From the NCBI GenBank assembly GCA_965153455.1, contig OZ234494.1, positions 2,542,001-2,606,000 on the forward strand: a DNA stretch of 64,000 bases, read 5' to 3'. The notes beneath the pieces were generated by a model. It was not told where the DNA came from, made no database searches, and saw only the letters and a program-made list of their open reading frames with translations. This document shows positions 38,761 to 50,480 of this stretch, in pieces (position 1 is the stretch's first letter; each line of letters begins with the position of its first letter). This stretch comes from Sphagnum compactum (taxonomy: Eukaryota; Bryophyta; Sphagnopsida; Sphagnales). Position numbers and translations under genes: made by a program.

Positions 38761-39772
38761 AGTGGGAAGAGAGGGATGAAGGCTCCAAGGGAAGGGCACT
38801 ATTTGAACAAGGGGGGACCAAAGGTAAAGTAGCCGTTAGGGCTTATGCACACAACAAATGTTCCACCTAAAGCTCCTTCTAATTCCTAGTAAGGAACCTT
38901 CATAACTGAATCCTAGTCTCCTTATGCTAAGCCTTCCCTTCTTGAGAAGGCAAAATAAGGCACCACTAAGGGAAACTTTTTTTAAAATGCCAGGTAGTGA
39001 CATTGTTTAGGTCTTTCACTATGCAGTCCAAAGGAAATTTAAATGTTAATTGCACCTCTTGCCTCAAAGCAACTAGGATGTGAAAATATAATTGATGCCT
39101 AAGGAACCCCAACAAAAAAGTTCTAAAGGGATCTAGACTCAATATCCATGCCCAAGCTACTAGAAGGGGGCATGGGGCCTAAAGGGATGGGGTACCACTT
39201 TTGCCCCCCCAAAGAGCTAGCTTATAAAAGCTGACACCACCTTTGATGGTATGCTAAACCAAGGTACGTAAATGAAGCCCCACAACTAGAACATAGGGGT
39301 ATCGCATTGAAGGGGGCTCAACTCATACTCTCAACATGCACTGAAAGTATGATTGATTTATAAATTTGAGACACCTTAACAGATGAGTTGGGATCAAAGT
39401 AAAAGTCATAATAACACAAGGGAAAAAGGGAGGGGCCAAAACTACAAAATGATGCCCCTGTGGAAGGGCAATAGGCTAAGGGGGCCTCTGCTGAGGGCAT
39501 GGGTGGAGGAAAGAGCTAAGGGACACATCTCCTATTGGAGGAGGAGCCTCCACAAAATAAACTAGCACCCACACGACTCAAATTGAAACATCACACAAGG
39601 CTTATCACACAAGGGTAAAACAACTAAAAGGAAACTAAAATTGAACCCCTTATTTCGTGCCCATGAACAACCTCCAAACTGCAAGTCTCCAACACCATTT
39701 AAATATGTGATTGGTCAAATGACAATGTTCTATGATGAATGCCGATGCTTTTAAAAGCTTTACTAATGCGTT
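38761..39772. other. Probable 5' part of the retroelement, unresolved
   Basis: The composition is like the retroelement (richer in G and C than the flanks). Minus-strand frames here (for example 39318-39500) may be its upstream region, but no domain is identifiable. Confidence 0.3.
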
Positions 39773-39912
39773 TGCTAACATTCCTCAATGTTCCATTGAT
39801 GTTCCTAACTACTCCATCAACGCACCTAACTATTGCATTGAGGTTCTTCCATATTCCATCGACATTCCTCCATGTTCCATCAACACTCCTCCATGTTCTA
39901 TCAACAATCCTT
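39773..39912 (+). repeat. 21-bp minisatellite, about six copies
   Basis: Units resemble CATTCCTCCATGTTCCATCAA and are spaced 21 bases apart. Since 21 is divisible by three, both strands stay open and show a 7-residue period: S-I-N/D-x-P-P/N-C/Y on plus, N-V-D-G-T-W-R-like on minus. No gene is supported. Confidence 0.85.
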
Positions 39913-40118
39913 AAAAATCCACAAACATCTAATGACATTCCACTCCCTAGCAAGGCCTCAAAAGTTACTTAAGGAGGTAGGCTCTCTCAAGACCACCTCA
40001 AAGGTACCTAACTACCTACTTGTGGAGGCCTTAGAAATATGCTTAAAGCTTGGGGGACTTGAATTCAAGTATGTTTTAGGGCTGTGGGTTTTCTTGTTTC
40101 CTTAGATTTCTACCTAGT

Positions 40119-40189
40119 CCCTAAACCCTAACCCTTGCCCTAAATTGAGACCCCTACCTTAAACCTTAATCCTACCTTAAACCCTAAAC
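40119..40189 (-). repeat. Degenerate interstitial telomere-like tract
   Basis: CCCTAAACCCTAACCC at 40119-40134, followed by CCCTAAA, CCTTAAA and CCCTAAACC variants to 40189. This is the plant telomere unit (TTTAGGG) on the minus strand, imperfect and short. It is flanked on both sides by a GCTGTGGGTTTTCTTGTT-like phrase (40081 and about 40219). Confidence 0.8.
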
Positions 40190-40409
40190 CATTGACGGCA
40201 TCAAAAACATTGGGCTAGAGCTGTGGGTTTTTTTGTTGCAGTTTTTTGTGATGAGAATGAGCTGTCTCTCATGGCTGGGAAATCCTAACCCTCTTATCAT
40301 CATTGTGGGAATCTCGTTGGAGGTTGGTACCAAAACGAGGAAGAACTTGTAGAGACTTGGTTGTGGCGAAGTGAAGTCGTTGCAAGAAGCGACGCTCTAA
40401 CAGTTGTAA

Positions 40410-40697
40410 TTGCTACTGCTGTTGCTGCAACAGCTGCATGAAGAGACAAGGAGGCTGCACACCACATCTCTCGCATCTCACACCAGCATAGAGGCTTTTA
40501 GGCACTCGAGAAATCTTCAAGCTATTGGCCTCTTCCTCTTCACATTCTTCCATGCCATGGCGCTCGACTTTGCAAAGGACTCACACAGCATCACAAACTT
40601 CTTGAGAGAGCAACCAAACCTCGTGCAGTTGAATTGCATGACTGCAGGGAAACTTGAAGTGCTCGCTGCAGACGCTGGCCAGAGGTGTCGTTGCTAG
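40410..40697 (+). pseudogene. Unidentified reading-frame remnant (internal ATG at 40557)
   Basis: One frame is open for 95 codons in a locally GC-richer island. There is a stop just upstream and no ATG until 40557, from which MALDFAKDSHSITNFLREQP to GQRCRC gives 46 residues. The preceding AIGLFLFTFFHAMAL stretch is hydrophobic. It looks like a fragment of a real gene rather than random AT-rich sequence, but I do not recognise the family. A Leu run is encoded by CTG/TTG repeats. Confidence 0.3.
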
Positions 40698-42639
40698 TCA
40701 TGTCGCCAGCAGTGAGGCTTTGTTCCACTCAAAGAAGCTTTAACAGTTAGTCTCACATAACAGCACACATACTTGCTAGTGGTGCACCATTAAAAACTAC
40801 TTCCAAATTCTCGTAAGTTACTATAGTTATCCCTAAAGTCAGGCGATTAGGGGGCGAGAACGGCCAGTTTTGGCATAATAGGGCATCAAACGCGTAACTG
40901 GGAATGAAATTTTACAAAGTGAAAGAACTGGGATCCAAACGAGCTCTTCCACCAATTTTGGTGGTAAACTTAGTTTCATTCCCTCTTTCCTTTTTCTTGA
41001 GCGCCTCCACTGGTGCTACATATATTTTCACTGCTCCTACCTGTACAACTACTCTAATTAATCTTGAACCCTGTGCATTAAGTGCTAAGTTTCAGCATTT
41101 CATACTGAGATTTAATAAAATTTCCTTACTTTGTGGATACCACTTGAAGAGGGGATAGGGGGTGAAAGAGAGGGTGACTTCACAGATAACTTTACTATAT
41201 ATTTTAGTTATGATAATTGTTTTAAGTTTTAACTATCATTAATATCACATGTTTTTTGGATTTTTTTGGGGGGCCACGTCTAAACACTTCTCTGGGTGGA
41301 AGATATTGAGTTCAATTTTTTTCCCATCCAACTTTTCGTGAAATGATATTCCTCATTCAAAAAAGGGAGAAGGTGACTAAACAAGGATATTCTTGCCGGG
41401 GCAACTTGGCCTCACATATGTCTTCCTCAGCCTTTCAACTTCGTTGGGTTTAGATTGGATAACAAATGAAAAATATTTAATGAATGAAAAGTTAATGAAT
41501 TGAGCATCCAAAACGGATGAAGAGATGGAGAGGAAGGATGAAAATATGAGGAATTGAAGTTGCACATCCGTTCATTTCATAATCTTTCAAATGTTTTTAA
41601 ACATTGCAATTTTCCTTCTATGGTTTCCCTTACAGAAGTATGCTCTCCAACTTTTGATCCCTTCTACAACCATCCAAAATTTTGTTTCATCCAAATTGGT
41701 TAGTGATAAGAACAAAAAAAATTGTTAAATTGATATCCGAGCTCCACAAGGTATAATTAATTGCCTTTCTGAAGAAAGTGTGATGAAGAGCCTTGGGGGA
41801 ATCATGGCCATCCACAAGTTTCTCCTTCTCCCTTACAAACTTGGCTTGATGTATAGTTGCCCCAATGGCCTTGATTTCTCCTTCACTTCAAGGGACTTGT
41901 TCAAGGAAGTGAGGCTCTTAAGAAAACATCTCAACATTCAAATTTTTCCTAAAGGAAAGCCAAATACATGAAAAGAAAATTACAATTGCTTAAAAGATTT
42001 GAACCTGAGATCTTGCAATAATGTTATTCATAATTCAAATAGTTGCAAAATTTGAAGAGATGTTTTCATTTTGGGCATAAAATATAATCTACTCTCTTGG
42101 TCTCTCTTTTTTTTTTTTGATTTTCTTGAAAAATAAAACCAAATTGCAGTTTATAATGCATTACGGTGGGGTGAACAACATTTTTTTTTGGGGGTGAATT
42201 GTCATGCCACATCAAAAAAATGAAAATGAAAATGAATAAAATAAAATAAAATAAAGAACACTCAAGGTGAAACCATAATGTACTTATATGTACTTGTAAA
42301 GTAGTGAAAATTTATAATTTGGCATTATACTAAATAATGAACTTATTGTGCTTGAGAGCTTCATTCAGACTTTTGGCATGGCTGGCATGTATTTTTCAGA
42401 ATTTTCGGTAATTTAAAAAAGTAAATCGACTATTGCCTAAACAGCTTAGATACTATGGTATTTTACCATCTACCAGCCTATTTTTTACTGGAATTTTTTT
42501 TGTTGAAAGGCCAAACTAGAAATCAAAAAATTAAGAATGAATTTACTTTAGAGAGTTTCAATTGCCAATTTAGTGGAAATAAAAACATAGTAAAAATTGC
42601 CAGGCTTCTACATTCGGTTTTCAGTCAATAGCAAAAAGA
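40698..42639. other. AT-rich spacer
   Basis: No gene is supported. There are simple AAAT repeats at 42225-42255 and poly-T and poly-A runs. The frames at 40904-41158 and 41780-41971 lack motifs. Confidence 0.35.
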
Positions 42640-42765
42640 AATAAATGAAAGGATGAATAAAGATTTGTACTTCAAATTTGGTTTATAGCCTGATTTGGCT
42701 AAATCTTCCTAGGGATGATTGTCACATTCGTGACATGTTTAGCCATTTTGAAGACATCACAAAAA
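42640..42765 (+). repeat. Dispersed repeat family A, copy
   Basis: AAAGGATGAATAAAGATTTG, then TTTATAGCCTGATTTGGCTA and AATCTTCCTAGGGATGATTG. Same order as the other copies, with one mismatch in the palindrome. Confidence 0.78.
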
Positions 42766-44184
42766 AATATTTTGTGAAATATTTGTCAGATTTTTATCAA
42801 TGTTGGTAGGTTCATGATAAATTTGGACAAATTCAAGTTTTTGGTTAAGTTTTTGGGTATTTCAGTTGGAGGTTTAGAATTTTGGTAAAATTGGGTCTCT
42901 AATTTACATTATGAAATAACCTCTTATTGAAACTAAAATCCAAATTTGGATCAAATTGTTGTCCCTTTAAATGTACATGTTCTTTAATATGCAAGTGTGA
43001 GCTTTTGAAAAAGTGCGACAAGCAAGCCCTTGAGTTTTAACTTTCGACAATTCAACTTTCAACAAACCTTATGGGAGGGATGAATTGTGATGGTGTTGCT
43101 TAAACACGAAACAAAAAGATGAAATAAGATTGTGTCACCGCCTTTTGGCCCAAGATAAAACTAATCTATTGAATAGTTCTAATTCACTAATGAACTAGCA
43201 TTAGTGCAATGCACTAGCATCTAGGTGATTACCAACACATAATTTTATCCCCCAATGAACTAATGAAAGTAGATAGGTTAGTGAGCAAACAATTAAAAAC
43301 TCAAAGGAGGTCAAAGCTTCACTTATTGTTCTTTTGCTTTTGAAATTTAAAAAACATTTGTAACCCTCCATCTAACGCTCAATTCTGTAAAGGAATGGAA
43401 ACAATATGGGGTTTTTGGTGTAAGGGGTTCAACGTTTGGTGACGGGTGTTGCTCTTTGTTTCTAACATTTCAAAGAACATTTGTAGCCCTCCAATTTGCA
43501 CTTGCTATGATCCAAAAATTACTCAATTTGGTTTAGGAAGGACAAAAAATATTGAAAAATGTTAGTTGCTAGCATTATTTTTTCTCAAGTATGTCCCTCC
43601 CTAATCTCATTCCTACACTAATACCCCACTCCACGAATGTGGTGGGTACCTAAAATTTAAGTATGTTATTAATTTTAGTTGGGTGTAATGTGGATGGAAC
43701 CAAACATAGTCACAAATCAGATTGAGCTCCAAATTTTTTTGGGAGTATCTCCAAAACCAAAGGTTTTAAAAAATCTCAAAAATTATTTTCAAAATCACAT
43801 GAAAGGTTCTATCAATTTTATAGAAGAAACCAGAAGAAAAACCAAAACTGAAATTTCCTTTCAAAATCAAGAACTCAACGACAATGGTTTTCATGCATAG
43901 TTAGGGTCGGTTTTCATGTGAATAGTAGCACTTGCAGAAAGAGGAATAATTGGGAGCCAATATACATTTCTATTCTCACTCCTTGGCTATTGCTAGGGTA
44001 GATGGGCCAGTCATAATAATTTCCCTCTATAAATAATAATAAATTTTTTTTTCTACTAGCAAATTCTTGCCAAATTTGGAACTTCAACCTATACATAGGA
44101 TTTTTTTTTCATGGAAAATGGCCCAAATTAGCCACAATCCAAAGGGAAACAAATTCAAATCACCAGGTTTTACAATAAGTTCCA
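42766..44184. other. AT-rich spacer
   Basis: There is no gene. The frames at 43679-43900 (+) and 43914-44096 (-) are low-complexity and not conserved. Confidence 0.35.
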
Positions 44185-44300
44185 GTGAGTAGCCAAGAAT
44201 ATACAAGGATCCTGTTTTCTTAAAACTTTCATATCCGGTATGTATGTAGCCAAATTTGGCTAAATTGTCTTCTGGATGATCATCACTTTGGCTAACCATG
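44185..44300 (+). repeat. Dispersed repeat family A, copy with perfect palindrome
   Basis: GTAGCCAAGAATATACAAGG, then AACTTTCATATC, then GTAGCCAAATTTGGCTAAAT, GGATGATCATCACTTTGGCT. The core AGCCAAATTTGGCT is a perfect 14-bp palindrome. Confidence 0.85.
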
Positions 44301-44409
44301 GTGGTTACCTCAGTTGCTTTTTCTTTTACTACTTTACCTAAAAACAACCCACAAGTAAGTAACAAAATAAGCCCAAGTTTCCTACATATAAACTATAAAC
44401 CATCTACTT

Positions 44410-44510
44410 TTGCCAACTATCCTAAATCTTTCTACTTTTCTCTCTGACCTGTATAGCCAAATTTGCAATATTTGGCTAAGTCCTCTTGTGAATGATTGCC
44501 AACCCACCTA
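44410..44510 (+). repeat. Dispersed repeat family A, copy
   Basis: TATAGCCAAATTTGC, AATATTTGGCTAAGTCC and CTTGTGAATGATTGCC. The palindrome is split by a short insertion (GCAATATTTG). Confidence 0.72.
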
Positions 44511-44984
44511 GTAACCTACCTCACAAATTTGGCAAAATCAAAACAAAAAAAACACTGGTGGGGTTAGAATATGTTATATACTATACACAATTGTAAGTAG
44601 TTATTAGTATGGCAATATCAATAAAATATATTCTCACTTTTTCAAAGAAGGATATGTATTTCAAGAAAATCCCTTATAGTATTCTCTGTGCCTAGCCATG
44701 AGGCCAACACCCAAATGTCACTTTGTCCCGGGACTTATGCATATCAATTTTTTTGATTTTATTACCTAAAAAAAACTTAGAATCGAAATGTGTGTGTTGT
44801 GTGCTCATACCGTGCACTCAAAGAAAGCAGTGATTTGCTGCAAAGCACAAACAAAAGCACAAAGTGCAGAGTGCAAACATTTGATTGTTCTCCCACTTTT
44901 GCAAACCCTACATGACAACGTAAACCCTAAATGACAAAATCGTTAAACCTAATGCATATCCGGATTGTTAAAATGTGATTGTAG
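44511..44984. other. Spacer between family A copies
   Basis: Nothing recognised. It contains the phrase GCACAAA repeated near 44840-44870. Confidence 0.35.
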
Positions 44985-45100
44985 AATAGCCATAAATACA
45001 GAAGGATGATTAAATTTGTTTCATTTCATATCTCACTTATAGCCAAAATTGGGCTAAATCTTCCTATGGATGATTGCCACTTTGGTTGCATCAGAAACTT
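44985..45100 (+). repeat. Dispersed repeat family A, copy
   Basis: ATAGCCATAAATACAGAAGG, TTCATTTCATATCTCAC, TATAGCCAAAATTGGGCTAA, ATCTTCCTATGGATGATTGC, CACTTTGG. One of the closest matches to the consensus outside the palindrome. Confidence 0.8.
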
Positions 45101-45721
45101 TACCGGGGAACAACTAAATTATTATTATTATTATTTTTAAAACACTAGAAGGGAGGTGACTGAAGCAATAGTAATATTGCTGATCATAATAGTGGAGAAA
45201 ATTGTAGCATTTGGATTCCTATTAAAGCATTGTGAACCTAAATGCTCCCAAGTGTTTGTTCCTACAAATTTTTCTCAAGAAGTAGCATGCTATTAATCTA
45301 GGTCTAAAATTACGACCATGGTAGGGAATATTAAATTGGAAATTACTTTGATTTATCCACAACAATATGACTATTGTAAAATGCAACACATAAGTTTTAA
45401 GGAACATATCATGTATATGAATAACATACAATAATATCTCTTTGTGGGACTTGTTGGGGGACCTTACATCCTTATTTAGTTTTTTTCAAAAATGGAACGA
45501 GTTCAAGCAAAACTATCCAAGGTATTGTGAAAAAAGTTGGAAAACCTTGCATATTAGGTTTTTGATAAAGCTTTGATTGTTGTGCTTCTTGCGAGAAGTA
45601 TACATTATCGACGGTGTATAATAAGAGTATCATCCTTTAGAAACATGGGCTCCATATAACTGAACCATACAATATAACCATTTTTCAATATCCATGCAAC
45701 TAGATTGCATTTGTAATTTAT
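45101..45721. other. AT-rich spacer
   Basis: No gene or clear repeat apart from short ATT runs near 45120. Confidence 0.35.
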
Positions 45722-46025
45722 TGGCCTTGCCCCGTGGCAAGGATATTGTGTTTAGATTCATTATAGAGTTTAGTAGCTTAAGGGATTTTAATAGGCCCCT
45801 AGATAATAATAATAGGTCTATTTTTATATGAGGATTTTTGAAAGACGATATTTTGGCTTGTGTTGAAACTTGAGATTAGTTATGGAGTTATAGTATCTGT
45901 AGGGATTTTGGTTTCATTTAGAGGATTTTTTTGGAAGATTATATTTTTTTTGCGTGGTCAAATATTTGAGTTTCCATAATTCTTCTTTTGCCTTAAGACA
46001 CTTTTAAATGTGAATGGCAAGGCCA
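45722..46025 (-). mobile_element. MITE-like family C, copy 2
   Basis: The left end is TGGCCTTGCCCCGTGGCAAG and the right end AATGGCAAGGCC. Read on the minus strand it aligns with 22284-22573 over its length (shared CTTAAG-CAC, TATTATGGAAACTCAAATAT-like and AAGATGATC/AAAAACC blocks). Similarity may extend about 15 bases beyond the right end (GGGGTGTG), so the true boundary could be outside the GGCC. Confidence 0.75.
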
Positions 46026-46839
46026 TAGTGTGACACACCCCTTGTTCATATGTATGGTAGGAGTGACTTGAGATGAGTCTCCAAAATATTAATATTTTCT
46101 CCATAAATATGTATAGGTAATTAGATATGCTTAGTGCTTAGTAGGTCATGTCATGAGTCTTTGAGCAAAATATAGCTACTTATGGTTATTAAATACAAAT
46201 TTCAATTTAATTCATGTGCTTGTTTTGTATCAAAGAGACATATTAAAGTTGTTGGCAAAAAGAAAGGGGACTTAAAGCCAAGAGTTGTAAATTTTTCATA
46301 AAAGGGGATGAACTCATCAAGGTGAGATTGAAACTTGATACTCAAAGAAGTACATTGGCATTGAATAGGGCTTAAAAGTCTTTTTCTTCTACAAATCATC
46401 AATGTCGATGATAAAACAAGTTTCAACATGAATTTTAAATTTGTTTCATTCTTATTGTTGTCAATGATGTTATAAGTCTTCAGTGCAACATTTGAAACCC
46501 AATTTCAATAATTTGCTCACTTTGCAAATAACCAACATTTAAGGGTTCACATTTAAAAAATGTAAATAGAAACCCCAAAGCAAGGTTACTTTTATTTTGT
46601 TCAGCAAAAAAGACGAGGTAACTGGACCATGGGCATCCCATCTAATTGTGATGATTATGTTATTATATTAAAATTTTAACCTATTTATTTATTTATTGCA
46701 TATTGTGATTGCAAAGCCTTCATTCATAACTAATTATTTTCTACAAATTGCAATTACATAAATTCTTAAGATGGATCCAACTGTAACACCATGGGCATCC
46801 AAACTAGTCCAAAGGAGAAGAACATCAATGTGAGGTCTT
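46026..46839. other. AT-rich spacer
   Basis: Minus-strand frame 46202-46429 is open for 75 codons with no recognised motif. Nothing else is seen. Confidence 0.35.
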
Positions 46840-47515
46840 CAATTCAATTCAGGAATCTGAATTTCATTCAATGTATTTGAATTCACATTCAATTGAGTTG
46901 CATCCAATTCAAGTTGCATTATGCAAATTCTTTCATTATTTTCATCCAAATGAAATTTAATTTTCACAAAATCAATTCATTTTTTTATCACTTCATTGTC
47001 AGTAGGTGTGGAGCAACATGTAGCCCAATTTGAGATAAACATTTTTTCCTTGGGGAACTTCGATATTAATTTAATAATTATATTTTCATCAATAATTGAT
47101 AATTTATGTGGAATGTTTTAAAACTTTTGTAAACTTGCACAAATAATGAAAAGTTAAGGAAAAGAGTTGAATAACGGATGAAAAGTTAGAAAAAGTTGTA
47201 TTTAATGGATGGAAAACATGAATAAAAGGATGAATTGGTTTAATGTTCTTATATCATTCAAGCATCCATGGGACCAAAATAATGTTGGAAATATATTTGA
47301 ATCCAATATCTTGCGTTCTTAGAAATGATCTTTAACCACTACAACTTCTAATCTAAATTTGAAAATAAGGGATGCTTGGCTCCACACTCCTACACATTTA
47401 CCAATGTCAATCACCTGACAAAAAAACAAACTAATTTTGTGAAAATTAATTTTTATTCAAATGAATTTGATTCAAATACATGGAATTGAATTCAAATTCA
47501 ATTAAAGAAAACGAG
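46840..47515. mobile_element. Foldback-type element with long (about 150-bp) imperfect inverted arms
   Basis: The left arm has TGTATTTGAATTC, AAATTTAATTTTCACAAAAT and GTAGGTGTGGAGC in that order. The right arm, read on the minus strand, has TGTATTTGAATC, AAATTAATTTTCACAAAATT and TAGGAGTGTGGAGC in the same order. The two arms enclose about 350 bases. No coding capacity. Outer ends are uncertain. Confidence 0.7.
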
Positions 47516-48210
47516 ACACAAATTGGTACATAAAGTTTAAAGATATGCTTGCGAGTATGGTGTTGGGGAAATGTTTTTTTGGAAATAATGGAAATTTTTT
47601 AAAAAACACCTTTCAATCCCTCTTGACTTGGAAATTGACTTTAAAAATGTCCAGTTTAAAATGACTTTTAAAATTGTCCAAATTAAAGGATGACTTACTA
47701 AACCTAAAGTTGTTTTACCTAAACCAATTTTGTCAAATAATCTTCACTGGAATTAGGCATACTTAAAACATTTATCATGACTTTATTTATAGTCAAAACA
47801 ATTGGGATTCTCTTTTGTAAATGCTTTTGCAAAAATATTAAAACAATAAAACAAAGAAATTGGTCACATATTTCTTCTCCTTTTGGGGAAAAAATTGCCA
47901 TATTTTGAACAATGTCATTTTTTAAAAAATCACCAAAATTCTCAATTTGGATTTTATTTTGAGGACTATTTTAAATAATTTTCCATTTTTTGGATAGGTT
48001 GTAGGAACCAGTTGCCAGTTAATGCTAAATTCCTTTTTTTTTGCGGTGCTCACATTTGATGCAACAACAGAAACTTGAAAAAAAAGAACACTGATTTTCA
48101 CACTTGAAATCCCATTCGGGTGGTCACGAACTCACCAATGAAATTGTGAGGTTGGTACCTATTGCCTTAGGTCATACCCCAATTGGTATGTTCATCAATG
48201 GCAATCCTTA
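47516..48210. other. AT-rich spacer
   Basis: No gene is supported. Only low-complexity AT sequence. Confidence 0.35.
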
Positions 48211-48924
48211 GAGCATCTCCACCAATGCACTCTACAACAGATTTTGGATGAGGAAAAACATTTAGTATGTCGATTTGTAGGAAGAAAATGATTTTGAATC
48301 AAAACATTTTCACTCATTTTCAACTCTTGTTATTTATTATTGGTCAAATTGATTGGTTGATTAGCTGAATTGATTTGATTGGTCTAAGTGGTTTGTTATT
48401 TAATTCATGCTTATGGGTGAGGCAATTTCATGTTTATGGGTGGGTGCATGAGAAAGAGTAATCCAAGTGAGGTTTACTTTGGAGGGCCACATGCCAACTA
48501 TGGGTGGAAATGCCCTTATATCAATGTTATATACCCAGATTCTAACCTAAATATCAGTCCAACACTGGTGTGGCAACACATAGCATTCTTTTACAGCATT
48601 TCCAACCATGCAAAAAAAAATTCTCACATCCAAGTTTAGTTATTTACTTTTTCTCAACCCGACCCATAAAACTAAAACTGGGATTGCAAACAGGTGGAAG
48701 ACTAGTAACAGCAACCCGGTTGGACCAATGAAACTATCTAGTCAATCAACAGCAGGTAGGTGTTAGGCCAAAGCCTAGTGCCTTTCACCAGCCTCAGCAA
48801 ACTGTGCAAAAATGCTTGGCCAAAACCATTTCACCAAGCCAAACCAGCATATATGTTTTGACTTTCCTTCATCCAATTTTAATTTGCATTGTCACATACT
48901 GAGTGAGCACTGGTGGAGTTGCTC
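48211..48924 (+). mobile_element. Tourist/Harbinger-like MITE, family D copy 2 (714 bp)
   Basis: The left end is GAGCATCTCCACCAATGCAC and the right end (other strand) GAGCAACTCCACCAGTGCTC, 17 of 20 matching. TTA is directly repeated at 48208-48210 and 48925-48927. GAGCATCTCCA ends with TTA duplications are typical of plant Tourist/PIF elements. The right 130 bases match the left part of the 32520-32926 copy in reverse. The plus frame 48430-48639 lies inside and is not conserved. No transposase is seen. Confidence 0.87.
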
Positions 48925-49370
48925 TTATTAGTTACACTACTGCACACTATAGTTCAGCATTAATTAGTTCAAAAAAGGGGGATTTTGAAAAATTAAATCA
49001 ATTAGAAGTATTGTTGGAAAGTTTGAAGAATTGAAGGTACTTTTATAGTAATATCAGCCATTTGTTGATCTATTCAAAATCCCAAGCCTCCACCAGTGAC
49101 ATTTTTTTGTGGCGAAAATTCGCCATTATGTGAAGAAAAGAAAAAAAGTGTCCAACAACATGCTGGTCGAGGAAACGTGTGGAAAATTTTCCAATAAAAT
49201 AATCACCACATTTTGAAGAAAAAATGAATGAGTTCACCAACGGTTTTTGCAAATTTTTAGCTTTCTTTTTCTTCTTCTTTCTCTTCATGTGCAAGTTGCT
49301 AGCCATCCATCACCATTGTCATCCTTTTCTTCGACTTCTTCCTTATATAACTCCAACAGAAGCAACATTA
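48925..49370. other. AT-rich spacer
   Basis: Nothing recognised before the pyrimidine-rich repeat that begins near 49250. Confidence 0.35.
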
Positions 49371-49600
49371 ATGTGGGTCATCCATGGCCATTGCCATCTT
49401 CTCCTTCATCTTCTTGTTGTTTTTCTAGCTAAGAGCCATCACCATCTTCTTTTTTGTCTTCTCGTTGTTTTTCTAGCTAAGGGCCATTGTCATTTTCTTT
49501 TTCATCTTCTTCCTTAGAACTCCAACAATAGCAACAACGTGGGTTGTCTATTGACATCTTCTTATTCATTTTCTTGTTGTTTCTCAAGCTAAAGAACTCC
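49371..49600 (+). repeat. 48-bp pyrimidine-rich tandem repeat, about four diverged units
   Basis: TTGTTTTTCTAGCTAA recurs at 49417 and 49465 (48 apart), and a TTGTTTCTCAAGCTAA variant near 49575. Units also share GCCAT(C/T)-CCATCTTCT and TTCATCTTCT. The plus frame open through it (49224-49517) is a by-product with a 16-residue period. Confidence 0.8.
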
Positions 49601-49749
49601 TAATAGTAGCAATAATAAGGGTTGCAAGGGTTAAGCCCTAGGGAGGTCTTCATGTTTCGATATCACCATCATTTTTTTCATCAGAGTAACTTGAACTTAG
49701 ATCCTCAAGTCACTTTTTCTTTTTGTGTTTCCTCATTTTTTGAATCTCA

Positions 49750-50480
49750 AAACATTGTGTGTGTGAAACCAAAAATCAAAAAAGTTTACTTGAAACAAAA
49801 AGCTTTGTGACATTTGTGTATGGGAAACCAAAAACAAATTACCAAAAATTAGAAAAAATTTGTGACCTTTGAAACCAAATACTAAAAACATTTTGACCTT
49901 TGAAATTAAAAACCAAAAAAACTTACCCAAAACTAGAAAGCTTTGTGACCTTTGTGTGTGTGAAATTAAAAACCAAAATAACTTTTTGACCTTGAAAACT
50001 TGAAACTAAAAAAACTTACCATAAAACAAAAAAAAATTGTGACCTTTGAAACACTCGAAACCTGAAATTAGAAAGTTTTGTGACCTTTGAAACTTACCAA
50101 AAACTAAAAACCAAGGGTTGTTAAAAGCTTTGAAGCTTACCTAAAACCAAAACCCAGGGCATGTTGGAAGCTTTGAAACTTTCCCAAAACCAAAAAATAG
50201 GGGATGACTAGGGGATGTGTGAAAGCTTTCTTGCAACCAAAAACTAATGGATGACCATGGTCATTTGTGTAGGTTGAAACTAGGGGTGCACCTTCCTTAA
50301 AACAAACATGGAACTAGGGAAACCCAAAAACCAAGGTTGTTTGTATGAAATCGGAGTTGTTTAAAGCTTTCAAACTTACCCAAAACCAAAAACTAGGCTC
50401 GTTTATGTGTGAACCTTTTGAACTAGAGACCTAAGGAGGTTATGTGTCTGTGAACCTTTGTGGTCCAAAACCAAAATGTG
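49750..50480 (+). repeat. Degenerate array of AACCAAAAAC / TTTGTGACCTTTGAAAC phrases
   Basis: Over about 700 bases the phrases TGTGACCTTTG(A/T)(A/G)(A/T) and AACCAAAAACTA/ACTTACC(A/C)AAAACC alternate at irregular spacing of roughly 40-60 bases. Later versions read AAAGCTTTGAA(A/G)CTTACC. It is an old, strongly diverged tandem repeat. No gene. Confidence 0.7.

Noticed and set aside
40904-41158. 84-codon plus-strand frame with a hydrophobic centre
   Set aside because: No conserved motif, splice sites or codon bias distinguishing it from spacer DNA.
49224-49517. 97-codon Leu/His-rich frame
   Set aside because: Pyrimidine-rich 48-bp repeat; the frame is a by-product.
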